A DNA stretch of 64,000 nucleotides. Origin: Adineta ricciae. Taxonomy: Eukaryota; Rotifera; Eurotatoria; Adinetida; Adinetidae. Under the pieces are notes generated by a model. It made no database searches. It had not been told where the DNA came from and saw only the letters and a list, made by a program, of their open reading frames with translations. Position numbers and translations under genes: made by a program. The DNA is taken from positions 1 to 64,000 of the forward strand of contig CAJNOJ010000146.1 of NCBI GenBank assembly GCA_905250025.1. Reading direction: 5' to 3'. This document shows positions 10,008 through 19,208 of the stretch, one piece after another. Numbering within the stretch: position 1 is the first letter of the stretch; every line of letters starts with the position of its first letter.

Positions 10008-13000
10008 TTATTGAACTGTACGAAATTTTTTTAGGAGTTGTTTGACGACGGCATCTAGTTCTGCTTTGTATATCTTTGATGGTAAAACAAAAACAATAAA
10101 TATCGACATTGATGGTACAAACGAAAGGAAATAACCGATTAGAAGTAACCATGGTTTTTGTGTTGATCTCATACAAGTGCGCATGAATGAAATGATCAAA
10201 CGAGGCAATGTTAATAATATTAAAATAAACGGTGAATATAAAATATGTCGATGTTGTTGAATTTGGTATCTGAGATGATCTTTCAATGTTTCTCCACGTT
10301 GAACTCCACGTCGTCTATACGCTAATTTTATAATGATCCAAAGAGAAGATATAATATTAATGATAAAAGGTATAAGGAAATGAAAAAGAGTTATAACTGA
10401 ATTGTATTTTTCAATCAAAGATGAATATCGAACGAAACACCAAATTCTACGTTCATCAATATCGAAATCATCGATCAACTCGCGACGAAGCGGTTCATGC
10501 ACATGTGTCGACGTGACCAAGATGATTATAATTATGATGATCCGTTTTGAATATCGAACACTTGTCGTTCTTCGGAACCGAACACCCATAATAACACTGA
10601 ACATTCTTTCAATTGCTACACAGCAATTCAACCATTCACTTAACCCGAGAAATATTCGAATAAGAACATCTACTATCAAGCAATTCCAATGAAGTAATGT
10701 TCGATTGATAATGAACGATGTTTGAGACAGAAGTAAAAACCAAAACTTATATGTTAAAAGAATTATCGTTAATATTGAAACAATTGATGAAGATAGAAGA
10801 TAATAACCACTTCCTACCCGTTTGACTTTACTTCGACGGAATGTGACAAATGCTAATAAACCATTGCAAAATCCAACAAGGAAAAGAGTCGAACTGATAA
10901 AAATACTTATTTTAATGAGTAGTGATTGCCGACCAATGGAAACTTTTGGTTGAATATGATACGCAAGAATTGTATCAAGCGATAATATAAAACCGCTCGT
11001 CGAAAATTGACATTTGTTACCATAAAAACAATCCTGGCAGATACAAGTCCATTTGGATGGACAGGTCGCATTATTTCGAAGACATCGACCTTGATTTTCA
11101 CAGTAATTATAATCTGAACAATCATGATTGATTGTATGGTTAAATAAAAAACAATTGGCAAATCGATCTTGATCACACAAACACATATGTTCGGGATCGT
11201 AAAAGCATTTTAAGTCGAGATTTTGTCGGCATAGTAATGGATAATATTTTACTCGCCGAAAATATTCATAATGTCGAAGGCTTTCATTCAGTTGATCGAT
11301 GGACAAACAACGTTGTTCCCTTTGTATTTTTGTACGAATATATTCCGAAGGTTGAAAGACTTCTCGAAGAATTGCTAAATAATAAGAATTCGGATTTGGA
11401 ATTTCTAGGAAAAGTATATGAAATGGTTTTGTGATATAATTTGTCAAGATTTCCTGACTCGGAGTGAATTTCTTCCATAAAATTTGTCGTTCATGGTCAG
11501 TATGATCAAATGCTGTGATGAAATGTAATAATAAAAGTGTTGTAGCAGATCTTATTTCATCATTTAATACTATATCAATACGACTATTTTTGATTTCACA
11601 TCGTTTTCCTGAATAATCTTCCGGACAGAAACAAGTAAAGCCGTTCAAAGCCATTCGATCATCACTTGGAACACACTTTCCACCATGTTCACACGAATTG
11701 TTTGAGTTTGCTTGACAAATCGAATGTTTTAAATAACAATGTGAACCAAATCTATTCAACGGACAAACGCATATCGATGACGTTAAACAGAATGAATCAT
11801 TTGCGCAATGGCATTCATGTTTAAAATTACAATAAGTACCGGAATATCCTTGCTCACATAGACAAAAACTCAACGACTTCTCATTGATGTAATTCATACA
11901 TTTACCGTGTTCGCCACATGGCAAAGTACATATATCCCGATTTTGCAAATCATGAATAGTAATTTGTGCTGCAATTCGATTGACGGGCAAAAATTGAAAA
12001 GATATCGGTAGGTGCCAACTAGCCCAATAGGTTAAAGATGTTTTCTCATAAATATCAATACGAATTGAATAATTCTGCGTTAAAGATTTCGGCCGATCTG
12101 GATACAACAAATAAAGATTATACTTCTTATTACATTCACGCGCAGGCATATGAGTAATTCGTTCGTGATATGATCCAATTTGTCCGTATTCATTAATAAG
12201 CATGATAATCAATTCGAATATAGCCATTTGAAATGTTACACTACGCCATACGATTTGAATAGTTAAACTAACACGTTGATTTTGCCATTGACATTGCGAT
12301 CCAAAATAATTTGGTGGACAAAAACATGTTTTTGTTTGATTTGAACCCTGTAATGCGAGAATACCACGATGACAATATGAAATGGATTCAGTATCGATAC
12401 CGGTTAGGACTCTTTTAGTTGGATTCGTTTGTGATAGAACGGGCTTCGAATGATTGACTGGCGATGAAGGCAAATATCCTAATCGAGATGTTTTAAGAAA
12501 ACGAGGAGTATTTTCCCGAAAAGGATTAAAAGTATGCCTACAAAAATTGTCGTCATTCGGAATCAGTTTGGTCGGGTAATCGATTGACCAATAGAAATAA
12601 TCGATCGAAAAATAAAGACAAATATTTTCGGTGGTTGACGAATTCAATCGGCAGAGTTTCTCTAAACTGACACATTGACTATGATTCCAAGAGAAGTAAT
12701 CTTCACTAATATCGTCTGTTCCATTATAAAAGTAAACACTACGTTCTACAGGTAATGTATCACATGAATTGGAATATTTATCGTACATATTACTCAACGG
12801 TATACAATACGATCTTCCCGATTCTTCGTTGTGGCATTCGAATTCATTAAAAAAACAGTTCGAGTATGGACAATTAAGTTCATCGATGCCATTGGAACAA
12901 TCCAATTTCTTATCACAACGTGTGTAAGTATTATTGCAAGGCCACCAATGGCAATTTGTTTCATCTGTTTCATTCAATGGATAGTAATAACTAAGAATAT

Positions 13001-14717
13001 TTTCATCTCGATTACATATGTATGGATAAGTTATTAGTACAGAAAAGTCTTGGGTATAGGCGAATAGTTCGTCTTCATCATCAGGACAGCTTTTTGTTTC
13101 ATCACCCATTGCAACTTCTAGTAAACATTTCGTTGGATCTGATAAACATTGAAATCGATTGGAATCGTTCAAATTACATGTATTAAATTGTTCATCTTCG
13201 CGATTATAACAGTCATTGTGACCATCGCCAACATGATTGTAGGAAATACATTTCATGGATTCATTACAATAGAAATTCGTTGAATTTTCACAAGACAAAT
13301 CGATACCCATTGTTTGACAGTAATAATTGTAATGTGCAAATGCACTAAATACGTCATTAAAGTCGGTTAATTTATAAAATGAAAAATTCACAGGGGAAAA
13401 ACACGTTAATCCATTTATATGTTGAATGGGACGTGTTTCCATTAACAATACAGGACATGCTTTTGCTGGAAAGCATACGAGATCAGGTTCTATCGATATT
13501 TTGAAGTCATCAACTGATCGATTCGTAAAATAAACAAATTGAAAAAAGCCGAATAATTTAGGAACGGTAGGTATTACCAACCATTCCGATTCACAATGTT
13601 CAGATAAAGGTTCACAATCTTCGTTTCTAATATCTTCTAAAATTGGATTTATTCCTACACTTGAGCCATCTACACCTCGAAAACCAAATGTTCGATTGGC
13701 ATGCAGTGCACAGTAGAACGCTTTTTGGCAATCAATACTTAAAATATGTTCCATGTTTGTAAGCAAAGCAATCGATACTTTCTTGTCTTTCTCGTTTGGA
13801 CACACTATTCTACTATCTGGTAAAGCATTATTTTGAATATAGCCTCCTTCATCACATTGAAAAAAATTCGGATGTCGACCAATGATTTCATAGCATCGAA
13901 ACGGTGAGTTAAATTCACAATTAGAGATTCTTAGTGGCGTATTAAGAAGAACATATTCACCTTCATCACTTCCATCAAGACAGTCAATACTAAATCTGTT
14001 ATCTTTTAAAAAACTGCGTGGAATACATTGCCCACCATAATGGCATCGATATTCGTTTTCATTACATTTCGTCATTTCTAATCGATCGCAAAATTCTTCA
14101 TCTGCACCATCTAAACAATCAAATTTTCCATCACAAATATCGCTCCAATGAAGACATAATGGCCATGATCTTCCACTGCAATTCGTTAGAAATTGGTAAC
14201 ATGTTCCATGAGAAATATTTCGTTCAATCTCATATTGCTTTGCCCTGGTCATATCAATAATCGTTTCGAATGATAACTTTTCGTCGAAAACAAACTTATA
14301 TTCACACATTGAACCAAACCAAGGTATTGAACAATTATGAAATACATCAGATTCGTTGATAAATCTTTCATAATTTTCTGCAATATCAATAGGTGAAAAC
14401 CACTGAAGTAATTCTTCACTAGTTATATGTCCATTTTTACATTGTTTAAAACTGTATGTTTGTACAATATTTTCAAGAACGGGATATCGAAGTTCACCTT
14501 GCTCTTCATTTTCATCGGGTCGCCGACAATAAGGAATTAGATGATCGTTTTGTAGATAGACTTTTCCAAGTTCTTTTCCACTGTCGACTAAATGAGCGTA
14601 CAAACAATCGTAGATTCGAGAGGAACCTTGAAGAATAGTTGAATGATAAATAAAATAAGATGTGTCTACTGATATACACAGATTGAGAAGGAAGGTCGTG
14701 GTTAGTATAATTATCAT
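10008..14717 (-). CDS. LDLa/EGF-repeat receptor with C-terminal 7TM domain, 1569 aa
   Basis: One uninterrupted exon starts at the ATG at 14717. Residues 1-20 form a signal peptide. LDL-receptor class A repeats are visible at about 180-210 (LHWSDICDGKFDCLDGADE), 218-252 (CIPRSFL..DCLDGSDE), 475-508, 514-550 and 589-616 (CDKKLDCSNGIDELNC). EGF-like modules lie at about 782-809 (CFCPPNYFGSQC), 930-963 (CLCEQGYSGTYC), 970-995, 1001-1040 (CFCPEDYSGKRC) and 1200-1236. From about 1268 to 1550 there are seven hydrophobic segments resembling a rhodopsin-like GPCR (NGLLAFVTFRRSK in TM1, CCVAIERMFSV at the end of TM3), then a basic tail. This layout predicts a large extracellular ligand-binding region fused to a signalling 7TM domain, as in LGR-type or adhesion-like receptors. 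Ligand and G protein are unknown. The lack of introns over 4.7 kb is unusual next to the short-intron genes around it. Confidence 0.9.
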   Translation of the reverse strand: MIIILTTTFLLNLCISVDTSYFIYHSTILQGSSRIYDCLYAHLVDSGKELGKVYLQNDHLIPYCRRPDENEEQGELRYPVLENIVQTYSFKQCKNGHITSEELLQWFSPIDIAENYERFINESDVFHNCSIPWFGSMCEYKFVFDEKLSFETIIDMTRAKQYEIERNISHGTCYQFLTNCSGRSWPLCLHWSDICDGKFDCLDGADEEFCDRLEMTKCNENEYRCHYGGQCIPRSFLKDNRFSIDCLDGSDEGEYVLLNTPLRISNCEFNSPFRCYEIIGRHPNFFQCDEGGYIQNNALPDSRIVCPNEKDKKVSIALLTNMEHILSIDCQKAFYCALHANRTFGFRGVDGSSVGINPILEDIRNEDCEPLSEHCESEWLVIPTVPKLFGFFQFVYFTNRSVDDFKISIEPDLVCFPAKACPVLLMETRPIQHINGLTCFSPVNFSFYKLTDFNDVFSAFAHYNYYCQTMGIDLSCENSTNFYCNESMKCISYNHVGDGHNDCYNREDEQFNTCNLNDSNRFQCLSDPTKCLLEVAMGDETKSCPDDEDELFAYTQDFSVLITYPYICNRDENILSYYYPLNETDETNCHWWPCNNTYTRCDKKLDCSNGIDELNCPYSNCFFNEFECHNEESGRSYCIPLSNMYDKYSNSCDTLPVERSVYFYNGTDDISEDYFSWNHSQCVSLEKLCRLNSSTTENICLYFSIDYFYWSIDYPTKLIPNDDNFCRHTFNPFRENTPRFLKTSRLGYLPSSPVNHSKPVLSQTNPTKRVLTGIDTESISYCHRGILALQGSNQTKTCFCPPNYFGSQCQWQNQRVSLTIQIVWRSVTFQMAIFELIIMLINEYGQIGSYHERITHMPARECNKKYNLYLLYPDRPKSLTQNYSIRIDIYEKTSLTYWASWHLPISFQFLPVNRIAAQITIHDLQNRDICTLPCGEHGKCMNYINEKSLSFCLCEQGYSGTYCNFKHECHCANDSFCLTSSICVCPLNRFGSHCYLKHSICQANSNNSCEHGGKCVPSDDRMALNGFTCFCPEDYSGKRCEIKNSRIDIVLNDEIRSATTLLLLHFITAFDHTDHERQILWKKFTPSQEILTNYITKPFHILFLEIPNPNSYYLAILREVFQPSEYIRTKIQREQRCLSIDQLNESLRHYEYFRRVKYYPLLCRQNLDLKCFYDPEHMCLCDQDRFANCFLFNHTINHDCSDYNYCENQGRCLRNNATCPSKWTCICQDCFYGNKCQFSTSGFILSLDTILAYHIQPKVSIGRQSLLIKISIFISSTLFLVGFCNGLLAFVTFRRSKVKRVGSGYYLLSSSIVSILTIILLTYKFWFLLLSQTSFIINRTLLHWNCLIVDVLIRIFLGLSEWLNCCVAIERMFSVIMGVRFRRTTSVRYSKRIIIIIIILVTSTHVHEPLRRELIDDFDIDERRIWCFVRYSSLIEKYNSVITLFHFLIPFIINIISSLWIIIKLAYRRRGVQRGETLKDHLRYQIQQHRHILYSPFILILLTLPRLIISFMRTCMRSTQKPWLLLIGYFLSFVPSMSIFIVFVLPSKIYKAELDAVVKQLLKKFRTVQ

Positions 14718-15071
14718 TTTGTAATAAATGGAAATATTTCAGTGCAAAAATCAGCGTTTCTTTATCAAACTTTCAGAAGCATATGCGTATACATTCTTTT
14801 CTGTTTTATATTTTAATGCGCTTCGCAAAATCATAACTTGCCGCATTTCCTTTACATGCACTCTCTGGAAGGAAGAGAGAAATTTAATGTAGCATCTGCG
14901 TATAAGGCGAACAAACACGGCATTGCAAATGCTTATATTAATGCCAAATTTCTAATATAATGATATGAACTTATAGTTGAAGTTCATTAGCTGACTGCAG
15001 TTAAGACATACGAGTATTTCTCATTCTCATCCATCGTAAATGTTATTGTGCTTCTGAAAAGAAATAGAGTA
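14718..15071. other. intergenic, no gene seen
   Basis: Upstream region of the LDLa/7TM gene; nothing recognisable was found. Confidence 0.4.
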
Positions 15072-15330
15072 TTAGGTTGCTAACAAGGTTCTTGCGTTTT
15101 CTTTGAAAATGTTCTAAAACATTCTAGAAAGTTTTCGAAGTCTCCATACTGACAGTATATAAAGGGAGTGTGAATATCTTCCGAATGATAATAAAGTCAT
15201 CAATATGGGCGCTGATCGTGAACTGGAAATGAAGCTTTCTCGCAGAGAGATTTGAGTGCTTTTACTTGATGAATTTCGTTTGGGTCACAAAGCAACGGAA
15301 GCAGTCAACAATATCCCAGGTCAACAAATC
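15072..15330 (+). mobile_element. mariner-like transposon, 5' fragment
   Basis: The fragment begins TTAGGTTGCTAACAAGGTTCTTGCG immediately after a TA dinucleotide (15070-15071), the form of a mariner terminal repeat with its TA target duplication. About 130 bp in, an ATG at 15205 opens MGADRELEMKLSRREI, a stop, then VLLLDEFRLGHKATEAVNNI. That is the N-terminal DNA-binding helix region of mariner transposases (LLxEFKLGHxAxEAxxNIN). The rest of the transposase and the 3' end are missing. A GC-rich stretch with GGATCCGA repeats follows at 15335-15395. It is an old, dead fragment. Confidence 0.65.
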
Positions 15331-15565
15331 CGATGCTGGATCCGACCATCCGATCGGATCCGAGTACGGGATCGGGACGGGGTAGAGCTTTTCGGGACTT
15401 AGCCAACCATAGCATCTCGAGTTGCAATTATCTATTTATTTAAAAATTCGGTATAATCATTCTTAAAATAGACTAAAAACCACGCTTCATTTGTCAAGAG
15501 AAACGATGTTGATAAGAAATAAGTAAAACTGAAGAGACAACAAATTTCGATCACTCTTTCAGCTC

Positions 15566-15940
15566 CTATTCATTTGATCCAGTATCGTGATCTTCGATTC
15601 GATGTTTCTTCGATATCAAAGGTGTAATTTGTTCACCTTCATCGTCATTACCGGACTCACATTCATAAAATGACTTTCGTTTATGACCTTCGCTCTTTTT
15701 TTCATCTAATTTTTTCAATGATTGAAGATTTTTGCGAAGAAAAATGAGTTTATTGAGTCGATCGGGATCGAGTCTAGTACGTTTGTCTGTCATTGTCATT
15801 TTCGAATGTGAAAATAGCCTCTCTACTTCTGTATTCGAAGCCGGAATAGCTAAAACCTTTCTCGCGATTGCATGTATATTTGGAAACTGATTCTTGTTGT
15901 TTGTCCAATATTCGTAAGAACAAAAGAAGAGAAAGAACAT
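15566..15940 (-). mobile_element. hAT transposase, C-terminal dimerisation-domain fragment
   Basis: The minus-strand frame reads YEYWTNNKNQFPNIHAIARK, VLAIPASNTEVERLFSHSKM, then RLDPDRLNKLIFLRKN and a charged tail. This is the conserved hAT C-terminal dimerisation region (W..FP.L..IARKVLAIPASS...ER.FS......R..L.P..L..L.FLRKN). Only this end of the transposase is present; the N-terminal side is replaced by the fold-back element at 15939-16294, whose arm supplies the apparent first residues of the frame. A relict of a plain DNA transposon. Confidence 0.8.
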
Positions 15941-16294
15941 CGGTGTGAAGCTAGCACGAACAAACGATGTGTTAGCTAAAAGCTTTTTTACTAAATATGT
16001 CCCGTCCATGAAAACTACACCATTCAACTCAGAATTTAATTCTGCATCGAATGATGATACTTTTATTCACCGGACAAACTTTGGAAAAATTTTTATCCGT
16101 ATGTTTGTTCGTTTCATTTAGATCTATTTAAAGTCCAGAACGAATTTTTCCAAAGTTTGTCCGGCGAAGAAAAGTGCCATCATTCGATGCAAAATTAAAT
16201 TCTGAGTCGAATGGTGTAGTTTTCATCGACGGGACATATTTAGTAAAAACGTTTTTAGCTAACATATCGTTTGTTCGTGCTAGCTTCACATCGA
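15939..16294. mobile_element. fold-back MITE family A, long copy
   Basis: This is a near-perfect palindrome with arms of about 150 bp. The left arm starts CGGTGTGAAGCTAGCACGAAC (15941) and the right arm ends GTTCGTGCTAGCTTCACATCG (16294). Inside, GCATCGAATGATGATAC and CCGGACAAACTTTGG are mirrored by GTGCCATCATTCGATGC and CCAAAGTTTGTCCGG. It has no transposase. A shorter member lies at 24936-25074. It interrupts the hAT fragment. Confidence 0.85.
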
Positions 16295-16448
16295 TATACT
16301 ATCGGACCATTAAATACTTACAATCGACTAATGATATAAACTATTAAAACATGTCTTTTTAATGAAATAATAAAGGATATTAATGAATTATAAATAAATC
16401 TTCAAAATATTCATTTAACATCGACGCTTGAAGTTATTCTTCATATGT

Positions 16449-16787
16449 ATATACTAAAAATATCGCGTACCATTGATTTATTGCTATTGAGAGACCATAT
16501 TCATCACAAAGAATCATGTGGTATAACTCTCAAGGACATGAGAAAAAAAAACAAAGTATCGAATTTTGATCGTTTGCAGAGAGAATAGTTTTAGTTGAGT
16601 TCTATTTTAAGATAAGAATGATCAAAAGCTCTAAAATTTTCAATATAAACTATTCTTATCTAGACAAATTTTCAATTCAAAACTTTGTTTTTCCTTGTGA
16701 TCTTGAGGAAGACCGCGAGATCCTTTCTGATGCATACAGTATATTCGTAACAATAAGTCAATGGTACGCGACATTTTTAGCATATTT
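16449..16787. mobile_element. fold-back element B, about 340 bp
   Basis: The left end, TACTAAAAATATCGCGTACCATTGATTTATTG, is mirrored at the right end by CAATAAGTCAATGGTACGCGACATTTTTAGCATA. The mirrored stretch continues inward about 110 bp per side: ATTCATCACAAAGAATC and GAAAAAAAAACAAAGT pair with GATCCTTTCTGATGCAT and ACTTTGTTTTTCC. There is no coding capacity. Non-autonomous DNA element; superfamily unknown. Confidence 0.8.
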
Positions 16788-17020
16788 GTGATTCATCATA
16801 ACCCTAAATAACGCACACTATATCGATTCAAAAGCGCGTTAGAAGTTCGGGTAGTTTTCCTCATCAAAGTTCACAGTAACATCAACTATATGATTATATG
16901 CATCATAGTTTTTTATAATGAAGAAACGAAATATAGTCATGCATCATTAACTTTCTCTTCATAACATGTATTAAAAGAAAGAAATAGTATATCCAATAAA
17001 TGATTATTTTATGAATAATA

Positions 17021-17951
17021 ATGCAGAAATCATATCGAATAATAATTCTACTATTTCTAATATTATTAATAATAACTCTATTTTTCCGTCATAAGTTATT
17101 CAATATAAATTTTAATAAAAAATTTTCAATGGATATTAAATGTTATTGGTCATTTATAAATTATACATCGAATAATTGGGAAAATATGTGGTTTGATAAT
17201 ATTGAAATGTTTCAAAATAATGTTTGTGAACAATTATCGAATGATGAAAATTTAAATAAAACAATTTCAATGATAGAATTAATAACAAAATTACAAAAAT
17301 TAGGTCGATATGATACAAAGATACATATTAATGATATTTTTTCATTAATGTTTTATCGTTATGAATGTATTAATCTTCATACATTCAAAATATCAAATAT
17401 TATTGAAGTATCACATACAATTGAACCTTTAATAGGTTTATTACGTGATCCATTTAGTATTTGTCCACATTTAGATCAATCATTAGTACCTTTATCAATT
17501 TATAATGAAGCTCATTTACAATCAAAACGATTTATTTTATTATCAATATCAGCACCATATTATACACATTCTTTATTATCAGATTCAACACATTTAAATG
17601 ATATAGGTTTTCCATAAAAGACATCTAAACAAATGAGAAAAGGAAGGGTCGTAGGAAAACGGGCAAGTCTGCACAGATGGGCATCTCTAGGCTTTTCCTT
17701 TTCTTATTATCTTCCCNCATATTATTGTTAAATTAGATATTGATACAACTCATTTAGAAAATATTTTAATTAATCAAATATTAATTGATTCAACTATTCA
17801 TTGTCTTATTGATGAACTTCTATTTGAACATCATGTTAATGTGAAAGAAATGATACCTTATTGGGATGATACATCGAATTCATTAAAAGATTCATATTTA
17901 TTATTTACAAAATTAAGACAACTTGGAATCAGAGCACATTCATGGCCATAA
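17021..17951 (+). CDS. conserved type II membrane protein, interrupted by an assembly gap
   Basis: The ATG at 17021 gives a short cytoplasmic start and one membrane helix (IIILLFLILLIITLFF, residues 7-23). A luminal domain follows up to residue 198. After a 101-bp unrelated stretch and the N at 17717, a second block (about 17718-17951) reads IIVKLDID..HLENILINQILID, DELLFEHHV, DSYLLFTKLRQLGIRAHSWP and a stop. From memory, such a VKLDID...DE.FFEHHV...DSY..F..LR..G.R.HSWP ending belongs to an uncharacterised eukaryotic family with one N-terminal helix. It probably acts in the Golgi or ER, possibly as a glycosylation-type enzyme. That function is inference. The middle of the protein is missing from this assembly, so the apparent stop after DIGFP is not trustworthy. 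Codon use is very AT-rich. Confidence 0.6.
17616..17717. other. assembly gap (N at 17717) with 101 bp of foreign flank
   Basis: A single N sits inside the gene above. The 101 bp before it (17616-17716) is GC-richer, does not continue the coding frame and looks unrelated to either side. This is probably a mis-joined read end at a scaffolding gap. Confidence 0.6.
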
Positions 17952-18030
17952 ATATGAGATACACGAAATTTATATTGATCAGAAGATAATTAATAAATAG
18001 TCTTTACACAGAATATTTGTTCATTTTTCA

Positions 18031-18730
18031 GTCACTAAGAAGAAATTTGAAAAATATTCAGTTAGAATTAGGATTTCATGCTCTTTTTAACTATGTGTTC
18101 AGAATTTTTCTCGGAAATAAAATGAAATAATTGTTAACAAATCTTTAATAGGAATTTAAAATGATTGGTTTCGATGATATATGAGTTTCTTTTGCGATTT
18201 TTTAATGTTTATATATAATTCAAACGAATCAAAACTACTTGATTATGGTCGAAGTTCAATGCGCTATTTCTAATCTTTTCTTTTGTCAAATAGTTAGTTG
18301 TAAGAAAAAATTCTTGAATGAAAAAGAACGTAACCTAAATATAATATGATCAATCTTCATCTTCTCATTTGTCTAAAGAATGATCAGGAATAGTTCTAAC
18401 TATCTATGTTGTGCAGATTTCAATGAGTCAAAGCTTAAAACCATTAAAACGCGAAAGCTAATTGCATGATAACATCTCCTTAAACAAAATAAATCAGGTA
18501 AATTGTAACCTCGTTCTACAAAAGTGTGACCTTAAGAATTGAATTGAGGCGATTTTAAACAAAATATACAACTATAGCCTGTGAAATATTCTGTACAAAC
18601 ATCATTTTTAATTCTTATTAAAGCTTTGTTAACAATGATTTCATTTTAATTTCGAGAAAAAAATCTGAACACATAGTTAGAAAAAGGATCAAATTCTAAT
18701 TGACTATTTTTTGAATTTTAAAACTGTTCT
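18031..18730. mobile_element. fold-back element C, about 700 bp
   Basis: The left arm (about 18031-18170) contains TTTTTAACTATGTGTTCAGA, AAAATGAAATAATTGTTAAC and AAATCTTTAATAGGAATTTA. The right arm (about 18590-18730) carries the reverse complement: AATTCTTATTAAAGC, GTTAACAATGATTTCATTTT, TCTGAACACATAGTTAG. Arms are about 140-170 bp and roughly 85 % alike by eye. The spacer (18200-18580) has no gene. Confidence 0.75.
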
Positions 18731-19208
18731 GTAAAGAAAATAGAAGTTATTTGTAATAAATTTTGCGTTCTTACAGAACAATGAAAGAACAATAAAACAT
18801 TATTCTCTCTCTTAATCCTTTCGAGCTCAACAATTTCTTGCGTTCTATATGAACATGAAAAGGAAAAGAAAGTCTCTCTCTTTGGCGTTCAATCAGTTGT
18901 TTTCGAATATAATGTGATTATCGTGATACAAGAAACATTTGAGAATTTTGTTCAGACATATATGATATTTGCCTTTTAAGGAGACGAGAAAACGAAATAT
19001 ATTTCTTTTGCGTTCTGTCATGTCATCTACGAGATGATATTGGATCTGAAAGGGTCAGTGAACATGTGTAATTATATACGACAGAACGAAAAAAACCATA
19101 GTTCATTCTGTTTATGATTCAATTGAAATTAGTTGGTTTATTCAAGAAGTTATGATATAGAATTAAAGAAAAAAAATTATGTTTATGTATTGATTTAGTT
19201 TTTTGACA
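18731..19208. other. intergenic, no gene seen
   Basis: AT-rich sequence downstream of the MPEG1-like gene, with several TTGCGTTCT motifs but no recognised feature. Confidence 0.4.

Noticed and set aside
15566-16027. Apparent 153-aa protein starting with MNGVVFMDGTYLVKK
   Set aside because: The first 30 residues come from a MITE arm and the start codon is TTG. Only the hAT C-terminal part is real, and it is a transposase fragment.
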